Part shown: positions 43,650 through 55,093 of the stretch, one piece after another
Position numbering within the stretch: the stretch's first letter is position 1
Layout of the letters: each line of letters starts with the position of its first letter
Assembly: GCF_020536995.1 (NCBI RefSeq)
Contig: NC_068366.1
Span: 15,420,437-15,484,436 of the forward strand
Length of the DNA stretch: 64,000 nucleotides
Source: Dreissena polymorpha
Lineage: Eukaryota; Mollusca; Bivalvia; Myida; Dreissenidae
Direction of reading: 5' to 3'
Notes under the pieces: model-generated
What the model saw: only the letters and a program-made list of their open reading frames with translations
Told to the model about the DNA's origin: nothing
Database searches by the model: none
Translations under genes and position numbers: made by a program

Positions 43650-44820
43650 ATACAATTTTCAGCTTTCCGGAAGCAAGGACCCTCTGGACGTGAAACATCA
43701 GCTTTCCAACACTAAATGATTCCAGTTCCAAAGCACATATTGCATTAGTTCAATGGGAAGAACATAAAACGTCATATTCACAAATCTCTGAAAAACAAAC
43801 AGTGCTAAAAAATATTTAAAGTAGTCATTTACTATTTAATTGATTATGTCCTCTGATTGTTGCATTTTTAATTTAAATATGTGTTCCTATATGCATTTAT
43901 TGTTGTATTGACTTAAAAAACTAAAATGGATGCCAATTCTTAGTTTGCTGTCTAAGTCTACCCTAAAATTATACATGTTTCTTGCATAATTGAATTATCA
44001 AAAACTGCATACTTGTAAAGGCATTGTCAGAGTTATTTGGTTAAGTTAGAGACAAAGTAAAGCAAATATATTCATTTTTCTTAAAATGAATCATCCTCTG
44101 AAGCCCCCACTGGGATTCAAACCCAGATCTCTTTCCTCTGGGAAGGAAAGTATTCTATCTTGAAATACAAGGGCAAGTAAGAGGACAATTTGCAATTTTA
44201 AACCTATAAACATATAAACTTAATTTTTCACATGACCTTAGAAACAACACAGACATCTCTGAATCTGAAATACATTACAGTTACAATTCAGGTTTTTAGT
44301 ATTGTGCATTGTACATGAATGTTTAAATATTGTATTTATCCTTGGTACACAGAACTGCCTAAAGATGCGTAAAATACCAGTATTCAAATCTGAAAATATC
44401 CCATGTGTTTGTTTCACTCTGTAAGTATCCCTATTTTATTTCAATAAAGAAGTTTTTCCTTCTCCTGAAAATTTAACTAAATGTCAGTTATGCTACTTTT
44501 TCATTCAGCAAATTACATGTGTCCGTAATGTCAATTTTGAAAATTTGGTAAAAACATTAATTTTACCAAAAAGGTAGACTTAATATTATTTAACAGTTGA
44601 TGTATGTCACCTTAATAAAAAAAACAAAAATGGGAAAGAAATAAAATGTTTAAAAATGTCAGTTACATGACTTATAACATTAAGTAGACGATATAGCTTT
44701 GATACTTTAGGATACGAGTAGACCTTAACACAAATAGGATAAGAGTAGACCTGAACACAAAATTTACCCAAATTTTCAATTTTCTAACTATAAAAGGGGG
44801 CATTATTCTGTCAAAAAACA
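43650..44820. other. AT-rich DNA with a tRNA-like sequence, no protein gene seen
   Basis: No coding exon seen. It contains the 72-nt tRNA-like sequence at 44103-44174 and ends in a short GGGTACGA-type patch at 44826-44875. Confidence 0.4.
44103..44174 (-). tRNA. tRNA-like sequence, 72 nt, probably a pseudogene or SINE head (Gly-like)
   Basis: On the minus strand the 7-bp acceptor GCCCTTG pairs with TGGGGGC (with G-T pairs). An anticodon stem TTTCC / GGAAA encloses TTCCCAGA (8 nt, one too many), and a perfect T-arm CTGGG-TTTGAAT-CCCAG follows. The D-arm is degenerate. Length is right for a tRNA, and the CC-rich loop suggests glycine. The oversized loop and weak A-box argue against function. 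Confidence 0.45.
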
Positions 44821-44884
44821 GAACAAAATGGGTACGAAAAAAATGTGTGTACGAAAACAATTGGGTAAGAAAAAATTATGCCAT

Positions 44885-45695
44885 AAATATATGCTAAAAT
44901 AGCTTGGGGTCTTGACCACCAAAACAGCTTGGATTTTAATTATGCTGAAATAACTCGGGGTCATGACCACCAAACTGGCTTAGAATTAAATTATGCTGAA
45001 ATAGCTCAGGATCTTGACCACCAACCTGGCTTGGATTTTTATTATGCTGAAAAAGCTCGGGATCTTTACCACCAAACTGGCTTGGATTTGAATTATGCTC
45101 ATAGTTCGGGTTCTTGACCACCAAACTGGCTTGCATTTTAATTATGCTGAAATAGCTCAGGATCTTGACCATCAAACTGGCCTTGATTTTAATAATACCG
45201 AAATAGTTCAGGATCTTGACCACTAAACTGACTTGGATTTTAAATATGCTGAAACAGCTCGAGGTCTCGGCCATGAAACTGGCTAGGATTTTAATTATGC
45301 TGAAAAAGCTCGGGGTCTTGATCACCAAACTGGCCTGGATTTTAATTATACCGAATTAGTTCAGGATCTTGACCACTAAACTGACTTGGATTTTTATTAT
45401 GCTGAAATAGCTCGGGGTCTCCGCCACCAAACTGGCTTGGATTTTAATTATGGTTAGAAAGCTCGGGGTCTTTACCACAAAAATTGACCACCAAACTGGC
45501 TTGAATTTTAATTATACCGAAATAGTTCAGGATCTTGACCACTAACCTGACTTGGATTTTAATTATGATGAAATAGCTCAGGGTCTCTGCCACCAAACTG
45601 GCTTGGATTTTAATTATGGTGAGAAAGCTCGGGTCTTGACCACAAAAATGGCTTGGATTTTAATTATGCTGAAATAGCTTGGGATCTTTACCACC
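44885..45695. repeat. 51-bp tandem array, about 15 units
   Basis: TTGGATTTTAATTATGCTGA recurs with a 51-bp period, alternating with CTCGGGGTCTTGACCACCAA. 51 is divisible by three, so short open frames (NYAEIARDLDHQTGLD on plus, VKILSYFSIIKI on minus) persist over several units; they are by-products of the period. Confidence 0.93.
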
Positions 45696-45699
45696 AAAG

Positions 45700-46100
45700 T
45701 GGGCGGGGCCCTGGGGTGGGTAATGTGAACATGGATGGTCGAGACACTGTGTTGTCATAAGAAATCTTTAGTGTTAATTTGAAGTCAATTGGTGAAAAAT
45801 GGTGCGGCAGAGGCCGACGCGTATTCCCATGCCGCATGTTTGACCCAGGGGGCGCCCCAGGGTTGGTAATGCGGCCATGCATGGTTGAGATTGACCGTAA
45901 CTATTGTCTTAAGAGATTTCGAGTGCTTGACAGGTTAATGTAAGCCATCATGGAGACAGGTGGTTTATGTGGGCTGGTGGTAATTTAAAAGATGAAGTTT
46001 CAAAAATAATTATAAAAATAAAATTTGGGGGGGGGGGGATTCTGGGGTGGGGCATGGGGGATAGTTTGGGTGCAGTGCATTGTGGTATGTCAGGTTAGTG
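45700..46100. repeat. Diverged units related to the 151-bp array
   Basis: GGTGCGGCAGAGGCCGACGC and CCAGGGTTGGTAATGCGGCC match the start of the array at 1985-2070. A poly-G patch lies at 46028-46038. Confidence 0.7.
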
Positions 46101-46149
46101 TTGTATTGTCAAAGTATGAATCAAATGTGATCATAAATAAAGAAGTTAT

Positions 46150-46790
46150 GGCAATTTAAGCAAAATGTTCAATTATCTAAGTATAAAAGGGGCAATAACT
46201 CTGTCAAATGCTTGATACAGTTTTCTTCTCTTGTTTATAGATTGGGATCATGTTGGTAAAGAAGTATGCAAAATATGAAAGCAATATGGCAAAGGACATA
46301 GAAAATATTTGAGGTGGTATGCAAACTTTAACATAGATTTATCAATAATATGCATATTCTTAGTATAAAAGGTTAATAATTCTGTCAAAATGCTTGATAC
46401 AGTTGTCTGCTCTTGTTTATAGATTGGGATCATGTTGGTAATGAAGTATGCAAAATATGAAAACAATAAGTCAAAGCAATATGGCAAAGGACATAGAAAA
46501 TATTTGAGGTGGTATGCAAACTTTAACATAGATTCATCAATAATAGGCATATTCTAAGTATAAAAGGGGCAATAATTCTGTCAAAATGCTTGATACAGTT
46601 GTCTGCTCTTGTTTATAGATAAGGGTCATGTTGGTAAAGAAGTACATGTATGCAAAGTATAAAAGTAATTTGTTAAAGGACAAAGAAAATATATGGGGTA
46701 GTACACAAACTTTAACATGTGCACGCTAACAGTAACGCCGACGTGATCAGGATAGCTCCATTATATATATTTCATATATATTAGTCAAGC
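46150..46790. repeat. Interspersed repeat with three ~182-bp tandem units
   Basis: CTTGATACAGTTGTCTGCTC recurs at 46211, 46393 and 46589. Single units of the same repeat occur at 40050-40230 and 56240-56420. It ends TATATATTTCATATATATTAG. Confidence 0.82.
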
Positions 46791-46794
46791 TAAA

Positions 46795-48335
46795 AATGAG
46801 TGAAAATCTCTGACCCGTCTCCACCCATCCCCTTTAACTTTTGACCCAGGGGTCAGATCAAAATTCCAAATAGTGCAGGGTCGCACATAATGCTCATAGC
46901 TACCATGTGTTTAAGTTTCAAGGTTCTAGTGCTTATGGTGTAGGAGATAGTGGCTAGGACAGACGGACAGACTGATGGTGGAGATAACCACAATGAACCT
47001 GTTAACAGCCAACTAACGCTGCCAACAAAGCACAAGCTTTACGTGTCAGGATGCGGCACTATCTATACAAACTGCATAAGGAATTACAAGACGCTTAGGG
47101 TTTGAGGGACACCAAACCTGATTATGAGTCTTCCACACCTTAAGCATCTTAATAACCCTTTGCATGCTGGGAAATTTGTCGTCTGCTAAAATGTTGTCTG
47201 CTGAATTTCTAAAATAAGCATTTTCTTCAAAAAAATTTCAAAGAATACTATCAGAATAGCAAACAGTTTGGATCCTGATGAGACGCCATGTTCTGTGGCG
47301 TCTCATCTGGATCCAAACTGTTTTCAAAGGCCTTTAAAATTCGGTTCCCGCACTGAAAGGGTTAAATATACTTATTTGCTTGTGTACATGTACCTGATAA
47401 TAAATTATTATTATTACCTGTTTTGGCATCAACAAGCTTTATCAATAGGCCCTCAAATTTTGCACATAAACGCTACACGATCAACCAATATGCCTTTTCA
47501 TTTCAAGTCGGAAAGCAATTTAGCCCTTATTCGGCCATAATAGGGTGGAGGAACTATTTAAAATACAACTATTCCAGATACAAAAATATGAATTCATTTA
47601 TTTAATGCACTTATTTTCTTCTCTTTTGCTACGAAATGACCATAAACCAGCTTTCCAAGTCATATTTTGCACTAGCAGATGATATTTCTTTTTTTACATA
47701 TGAAAGGTAAAAAGAAATTCAAGCAGCATTTTATAATATAAATTTTAAAATGCACTCAATCATGCACTTCCAAACAATATTATTGTAATTCTGTTATTTA
47801 TAATCATATTAATAATGCCTCATTTTTCTCAAGTTTATGGTTTACTATCTATTTTTCCCAATTTTATGGTTTATCTTGATTATTTTCTGAATTCAAAAGG
47901 CACTGGCTTAAAAAAAAATGTCTATGCATGTAACTGTATATTGAAATCTCTTTATGAGTGATTATAAATGCATGATAAAATTCTAACATGTTATGTAATA
48001 GATAAATCTATATTGTTTGTATTTTTTCGTAAACATTATTAGCCACCGTTGTGGTCAAACATATTTTTTTGTTTTATTAATGACGTTGTTTCACAGATTA
48101 CTGTAACAGAGCTACAGATAAGGTGGGCATTTGTGCAAATATCCAATGTAAAATTGCCGATTACGCATAGAAAAATAAAACCATGCGTTCCGAAACCCCA
48201 TTGAAATTGCCGATTACGCATATCATATTTTTCCTTTGCATAACGAGTAAATTTGTCCCGGAAATACCCTGGTCCGAAATACCCGGATTCTTTCCGCTTT
48301 GTCCAAGCGCTTTCAGTATAACCTTCAGCACAATA
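46795..48335. repeat. Segmental repeat, copy 1 of the 46.8/57.9 kb pair
   Basis: From 46840 it is collinear with 57883-59320. The first part is the repeat also seen at 3067-3280, followed by the TTAACCCTTT MITE (47152-47366) and AT-rich DNA. Confidence 0.88.
47152..47366. mobile_element. MITE with AACCCTTT ends and an internal hairpin
   Basis: Ends AACCCTTTGCATGCTGGG and CACTGAAAGGGTT are inverted. In the middle AACAGTTTGGATCC-T-GATGAGACGCCA and its reverse complement (47263-47324) form a hairpin with a 7-nt loop TGTTCTG. A second copy at about 58185-58381 has several small deletions. Probable TTAA or TA target; not proven. Confidence 0.78.
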
Positions 48336-49860
48336 ATATGTACGGAAAAAAGTGTCTTTGTGACTACGTGTTATTGTTGTGAAAATGTCGAAATCGTGAG
48401 GCCTTAAAAATGGAAACATCGTATCCTAGGCACAAAGAAACTCAATTTTAAGATATTTAACCGCAGGCAACACAAAATCAGAAGCGGAAAATATAGTGAA
48501 ACTAATTCTTGACAATATTATGTCGGAGGCAATCGCTGTCAGTGCTTACATTGTAAGAAAACTGGTGGAAAAAATCGTTGAACTTTTTTTTTAAATCAAG
48601 ACTGTATATTATGGATACATCTACATAATGACACAAAATCTCTGAAACTAATCAATTAAGAGTGGAACTACAACCAGCTTATTCAGGTAAGCAGGTGAGA
48701 ATTTAAGACAATGAACATACCCAATTTTAAAACAAAGGTACCAAATTGTCAATTAAAGTACCCGGTAGTGGGTACCGACTTTTTTGTACCCAATTGAATA
48801 TGAAAATACCCAATTGAACTCAAAAGTAGTGAGTATTAACCCAATTACTCAGAAAAGTTATCTGGAGCTCTGCTGTAACGTACAATCTTTATACGGAATG
48901 AAGGAGTTTTTATTTACAAGTACACTTTTTGTATTTTTTTGATAGTCTACTTAATTTTTGTTTTACTGTTAAATAAAATAACGCCGCACGCGTCAGACTA
49001 ATGTCGTTAAAATCTAGAGTTTAAATGAAATTATGTCACACGATATACATATAAAAATATTTAACTGCATGTCCGACTTGTCGTCATTAAATTCAAGTCG
49101 TCATTAAATTCAAGATTTAAAATGAAAATACGTCACAAGATATATGTACTTCATACCATACGAGTTTTTTAGGATATTTTAAGATCTGAATACTGGTATT
49201 TTACATGTGTTAAACTTAAACTGTAATGTATCGCAGATTCAGAGATGTATGTTTTGTTGTAAAGGTCATTTAACCCAACATATCTCAGACACAAAGAGTG
49301 TCCCAATTTGTGCAAACAATTAAATTAAAACTAAGACATTTATCGATTGTCATTACCTGCTGTATAATTTATTTGTGTACTGACATATATTCAATTGTGG
49401 TGAAATCAACCGGGATCACCTTGGTGAGAATCTGGTGGAAAAATCACTGCACTAACCTGAGGCATCAGAGTGTCATGATTGATTGCTCAGTTGTACATAT
49501 TTTTCTAATTCTGGCTACCATAACTTTAAATGTCGCTTTTTATGATTTTTGACTGGCGCGACTTTATAGTTATGGACCAACCCCATTAGGAAAGTCAACC
49601 AGAAAATGCCGAAAGTCGACAGTTAACAAATACCGGTCCAAAACAGCTTTTAAATGCAGTTATTGGCCCATATCAATCACTTGATTGGAAAGATTGACAT
49701 TTTTCACATTTAACTGATACATTCTTTCACAAAATACTATCTTAAACATTTAAAATTTATCTATTCTGCTCTTACATATCGAGAAAAACAGCGATGTGAC
49801 AGACTTTCTTGAAATGCGAATCTCCCGAGATTTCACGGTCATATGATGGTATTTCTACTT
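48336..49860. other. Low-complexity AT-rich DNA; part missing from the 59 kb copy
   Basis: No gene seen. GTACCCGGTAGTGGGTAC near 48760 is palindromic and followed by an element-like end GGAGCTCTGCTG (48868-48879) without a visible partner. Confidence 0.4.
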
Positions 49861-49865
49861 TTAGT

Positions 49866-50090
49866 AACATACCATGTGCTCAAGTGTTTTCAAATTCAGA
49901 ATGACATTTCCCGGTATTTAAGAATATTCTGGCTTGTTTTGTGAACAAATTGTAGTGTAAATACAAACTCAAAGTAAATATTTAAAACTACCCGATTCAC
50001 ACTGAAATCATTTTTATAATCCACCAAACTTGTTGTTAATCACAAATAATAGATTTCAGAAAACGAAAGTAATGTTTACAATTTCAGCAA
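49866..50090. repeat. Short segmental repeat paired with 59405-59610
   Basis: ACCATGTGCTCAAGTGTTTT to the AGATTTCAGAAAACGAAAGT boundary is repeated immediately left of the assembly gap. Confidence 0.85.
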
Positions 50091-50398
50091 AAAATGTCAA
50101 GGTCGTTCGAAAGTATCCAAATTAAAACTAGTCTTGGACAAAGCGACAATGGCGTCAAAATTGTGAATTTCAGACTGATGAGAGTTATTTTCATCTATTG
50201 TAAGATGCAGTTGAAACATTTGAACCTTAAAATATTCCTCGGTGCAGTAATTTATATTCATTCACCAATATATGTAGAAATGTATCCAAGAAAATGAGTA
50301 TTCTTTGATTATAGCGTGACATAAATTAAATATGTTACGACTCTGGTTGAATTTCGATACGGGGTTGGCTTCATCATACAGGTATGTCAATACTATAT

Positions 50399-52064
50399 CA
50401 GTGTCCGACAAATTTCTTATTTTTCAGGGAGCCCACTGGGCTACCAATAAAAATATTTGGTAGCCCATATAATTTTCCTACAAAATGATAAGATGCAGGT
50501 TTTCATCTTTATTTTATTTCTTCATTTACATATATACATAATATGTATACATACATATACATAATACAGCAAGTAGTCTGATGTACACAGTCAATATTGT
50601 TAATTAATGTTACAGTACAGGCACCTTGTACTTAAATGTAAATGTACCAAAGAAAATCATATACTACATGTAGATATTACATGTATGTGCACATGTATGT
50701 GTACTTAAATTCGGACAGCACGTTAAGTTGGAAACGTAAATAAAGCGTTTAGATGATCAATACGACTGACTCGTATGGTGTTAATCAATGCAATAGCTCT
50801 TTTTAACAACAAATACCGAGTTTCAAGAAATCAAGAGTATTAAATCATTTATTTACTTGTGTCCGACTTTAAGTTCTGTCCGAATTTACGTATTGCATCC
50901 GTATGTTACGACACTAGTGTGCAGTCAGTATACAATACAATAATTGTTTCAATAATGAAGGAACTGATACAGTGTAACGGTAACGATACAGCGTGTTTAC
51001 ATTATATTTTATTAAGAGGAAATGTCAATGCCAAATAATTCGCGAGATACCCCGGTACTTTAGTTGAAATTCACAACGAAACTTTTAATGGAAATTAAAT
51101 GATCTCAATGATGTACCCGCTACGAAATTTTTATTTACAAATAAATACACCCATGCCAATTTGTGCGCGCTTTTTATCTGGACCAGGGGCCTATACGTTT
51201 GTATAGGTCCCTGTCTGGACAAAGAAATTCATTTATTAAATGTAGAATTTTGTAACCTAAAATAACTGTACACAACGTGTGCAAACCGTCGCAGGTGATT
51301 TACGCAAGTTGCAATTGAACGGTCCTGATTGGGAGCTTATTTCATCATATCTTTAAATAGAATCATATGCCGAAATTCAATTGACACTTTAGAAAATTTC
51401 AAACGTTTGTGTTTATGACTCTCAATGTCTATATTACCCTCCCATAATTTGGTTTAAAAAAAATTAAATTGGGCATATATGGAATTATTGATTAACAGTC
51501 GATCAATCCAATTATTAATTGACAATGCAAACTAATTAGCAGGTGTTAAACCGCGTTGTTATTAATATTCATTTTCGGTTTCGTTACCGTTTGAAGAATC
51601 CGCTATTGTTTTGATTTATTTAATGTTCGGCATCCTTGGATATTTAACGACATCAAAAACGTAGTCGCTCTTACTCATAGTTGCGGTTAACAAAGAATTC
51701 CAAACTGCGAAATGATGTTGCATCATGTGCGCCAACTATTCAACCGGCTCTCATTATATTATTAGCAGACGACAATGTTGATTCTGATTGAATGATTAAA
51801 ATTCACTCTTACTGTTTACGACATTACCGCAAGTGATCGGTGACTGATAAGATAATTGATTGCACTTTGTTATCGGATTATAAACAAGACACGGTGTAGA
51901 AACACATGGTCAGCGTGTTTATTCTACGTATGTCTGTCAATAAAACGGGCTACCGCTCTTATAGATTTATAGTAGCCCGGCGGGCGTCAGCTGGAACATT
52001 TCAGTAGCCCGATGAAAAAATTCTGTAGCCCCCCGGGCTCCGGGCAATGGATTTGTCGGACACT
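50399..52064. mobile_element. 1.67 kb CAG...CTG transposon, 6-bp TSD CTATAT
   Basis: 15-bp perfect ends CAGTGTCCGACAAAT. CTATAT flanks both sides (50393-50398, 52065-52070). Words AGCCC, GGGCTAC and TAGCCCG are clustered near both ends. No transposase frame is apparent. Confidence 0.87.
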
Positions 52065-52850
52065 GCTATATAAATTGTACGCTGAAGTTTCTTTAGCTAA
52101 TATTTTTCTTATGTTGACAGACCATTGACATTGCTGGGGTTTGTTGAGATAAATACTTATTATCATCAGGGGCAGGAAGACATTATAGACATTAAACAGC
52201 GTATCATTACGTAGACAACAGTTGCACAACTGTATGCGTAAAAGGTAAATCAGTATATTAATAATTATGTTGACAACTAGCTTACGTAGCAACGTCCGAA
52301 AATATGAAATATCCGACATCTATTTCAATATTTAAAATTCAAGATATAATGACTACTGAACTGTTTTACTTTAAGGAAAAAACAGTAAAAGTATGTTTTT
52401 AATGAAAATGAAACACAACAAACAATATACTTATCATGATAACGGCTAAACGACTTATTATCCCAATATAACACTGTCATTGAATCGCACATTTCAATTT
52501 AAAATTATTCCCCTTGAAAGTTAATGCATATTGATATAACGAATTCATCAAACGTTATCAAACATGAGTAATTTGCATTGCATCGGATTCCCACAATATT
52601 ATGTGGATGTAAATCGGATCCGGTTGTTGTTTATGTGTCAAGCTCATTTTGCCAGTGAGATACTTAAATTACTTGCGTAGTAAAATCGGCTAGATTGAAC
52701 TTTACCGGTACGGAGTTGTTACCACTATCAAATCTACTGTAAAGTACACAAAGATACTTACATAATTCTGCCGTATCTGTCTGAATAAACATCCGCTGCA
52801 CAAAATATAGACATTTGTATTAATGATTATTAAACACAATCATATTTTTC
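52065..52850. other. AT-rich DNA, no gene seen
   Basis: No open frame or repeat boundary recognised, apart from a short stretch toward the composite repeat block that begins near 52900. Confidence 0.4.
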
Positions 52851-53150
52851 TGTGTTTATTGAATTAATGACACTGAGTTTCTTTGTTGCGTTACAAGATG
52901 GCGGATCTCTAGCGCTGTTTGTGAAGTGACGTCACAATGTTTATTTGAGCGCGTGCCCGTTCCCACAAAAAAAGTTTAAACACAAAATACTCGAAAACTT
53001 GATTTTTGCCAGGTATAACGCCTACGCCAACAGGTAGATCGCATTCTGGTCCATATACATGTCAAATTTCAGCAAACGTGTTCGGGCCAGTTTTCAAGAC
53101 TCCCAAATCGCGGCTATATGCGCCAGCTTAACGAAACTTAGCCCCCTTAA

Positions 53151-53262
53151 TCATTCGTTCGAATGAACGTCATCAATGATGACGTCCAATACATCACTCA
53201 TTCCATACCAGAGTTGCGACACCTTAAGGGTTTCGCGGGATGGAATGAGTGGGGAGATCAAA
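53151..53262. repeat. Conserved hairpin core, copy 4
   Basis: Differs from copy 2 at only one or two positions over about 110 bp. Confidence 0.88.
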
Positions 53263-53284
53263 TCAAATTGAAAACCTATTATTT

Positions 53285-53840
53285 CGACCAAAAAATTGGG
53301 TACGAAAAACATTGGGTACGAAAAAAAATAAATGGGTAAGAATATACAAATGTGGGTACGAAAACGTTTGGATACGAAAAAAAATTGGGTACGAAAAAAA
53401 TGGGAACCAAAAAATAATTGGGTATGAAAAAATTTGGGTACGAAAAATTTGGGTAGTAAAAAAATGGGAACGAAAAAAATTTGGGTACGAAAAAAATTGG
53501 GTACGAAAAGTTTGGGTTAAAAAAAAAGAGTGGGTACGAAAAAGAGTGGGTACGAAAAAGTTTGGGTACAAAAAAAAGGGTATGAAAAAAAATTTGGGTA
53601 CGAAAACATGTGGGTACGAAAAAAAATTGGTACGAAAAAATTTGGGTATGAAATAAATGGGTACGAAAAAAAAAATTGGGTACGAACAAATTTGGGTACG
53701 AAAAAAATGGGTACGAAAAAAAAATTTGGTAGGAAAAAAATGGGTACAAAAAAAAATTTGGGTACGAAAACATTTGATTACGAAAAATATTTGGGTACGA
53801 AAAAAATGGGTACAAAAAAATATGTGGGTACAATGGGTTC
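53285..53840. repeat. 0.55 kb (GGGTACGAAAAAAATTT)n minisatellite
   Basis: About 35 units of the same kind as 38640-39560. False open frames run in several frames on both strands. Confidence 0.96.
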
Positions 53841-54419
53841 ATGTTAAGGTTTAGCATGGCGGACGCCGGATGGCGAAAAGACACTTCATGACACAATGAG
53901 CTTGCTATGACAAAACCTCAGGTTTGTTCGAAAACAGCCAAGCTCATATGCATAAATCAGTGAGTAATAGTACTTATACTCAATAAAAGCTAGGCACAGC
54001 GTATAAAATCAGAACCACTGGGCTGAATCTGCTGAAACTTGGTCGCATTATACATTATGGTCCAAACATGCTACAGAATGAGCGCTTCTGGACCTGACAG
54101 CGTAAAACATTAACCGATAATGGACAGCACAAAATGGGTTATTTTGTACAAAAAAAAAGTAAACTTCAAGTGGCATTTGATGACTTTTAGACATCAGAAA
54201 GTAACAAATGTTTAATATTCTGCACACTTCGACTTGTTTTTTGTTTTTTTTTACAAATTTAGAAGCATTTATCCTTGGGGTGTATATAAACCCTGTTATT
54301 CAATGTCAAAAATAGCTAAGCAGCAATTCCCCTTTAACATTATTCCTTATATTTAATTGTATTGTTTAAAAGATAACTGTGTATATTTAATCATAATGGC
54401 TCCGTATTTCACACTTGAT

Positions 54420-54495
54420 AGGCCACTGCTGGGGCTTGAACCCAGAACTCATCTCACATTGTAAGATGCATTTTTCAATTAAACTACAATGACTG
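54420..54495 (-). ncRNA. tRNA-derived relic (SINE head), copy 2
   Basis: Same T-arm CTGGG-TTCAAGC-CCCAG and flanks as 28328-28405, carried within the duplicated block. Confidence 0.5.
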
Positions 54496-55093
54496 TATCG
54501 TGTGAAGTGGAGCCAACATACACCCACATAAGTGAAAAAATCATTACGTCGATATATTTGTCCTGGGCGTTTCCCGACATGTCGCATAACTGTTTACAAC
54601 AAAAGATGTATACATAGATAAATATACATACATGTAAATGGGAAAAAATGAACCATCTATTTTTAATTTTTGCTTCATATATACACATTTCCTAGCCATG
54701 ATTTATAATTATATCATGTTGAAATCATTTTTAGACAGAATATTACTGAAACTGCAATAAACAATAAGATGGATAGATATAATGTTTACTTTTATCTAGT
54801 ACAATGAACAAATGTTCTTCCGATGCCATTTTCACTAAGGTATAGGTATTGAATCCTGTTATATATACGACTAAAAATGAACATCTAAACACCAGTATTT
54901 TACATGAAGAGTACTCACAAAACCACAACAATAATACTCAATGAATGGGCTGTCCGAAATCCGAAAAATATGTACACTACAATAACAAGAGGTTAATACA
55001 AAATATGCACGTTAACATTATTCAAGATATGAAAGCAATATATCAAGGGATATAGGAAATATTTGGGGTGGTACGCACACTTTAACAAAGAGT

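Larger units (their letters stand above)
52900..54605. repeat. Composite interspersed repeat block, copy with array
   Basis: Collinear with 27050-28600 (AGGTAGATCGCATTCTGGTC, hairpin core, GGGTACGA array, ATGGCGGACGCCGGA, AAAGCTAGGCA, tRNA-like relic). The array is longer here and some interior segments are shorter. Confidence 0.88.

Noticed and set aside
44885-45695. CRISPR-like array of 51-bp units.
   Set aside because: No distinction between constant repeats and unique spacers; the entire unit repeats, and the host is a eukaryote.
48868-48879. Right end of a further CAG...CTG element (GGAGCTCTGCTG).
   Set aside because: No inverted partner end or flanking duplication could be found, so no element was called.
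53249-53896. Open frames of 65-205 codons on both strands.
   Set aside because: Same minisatellite as at 38640-39560; no coding bias, and variable unit length shifts the frame.
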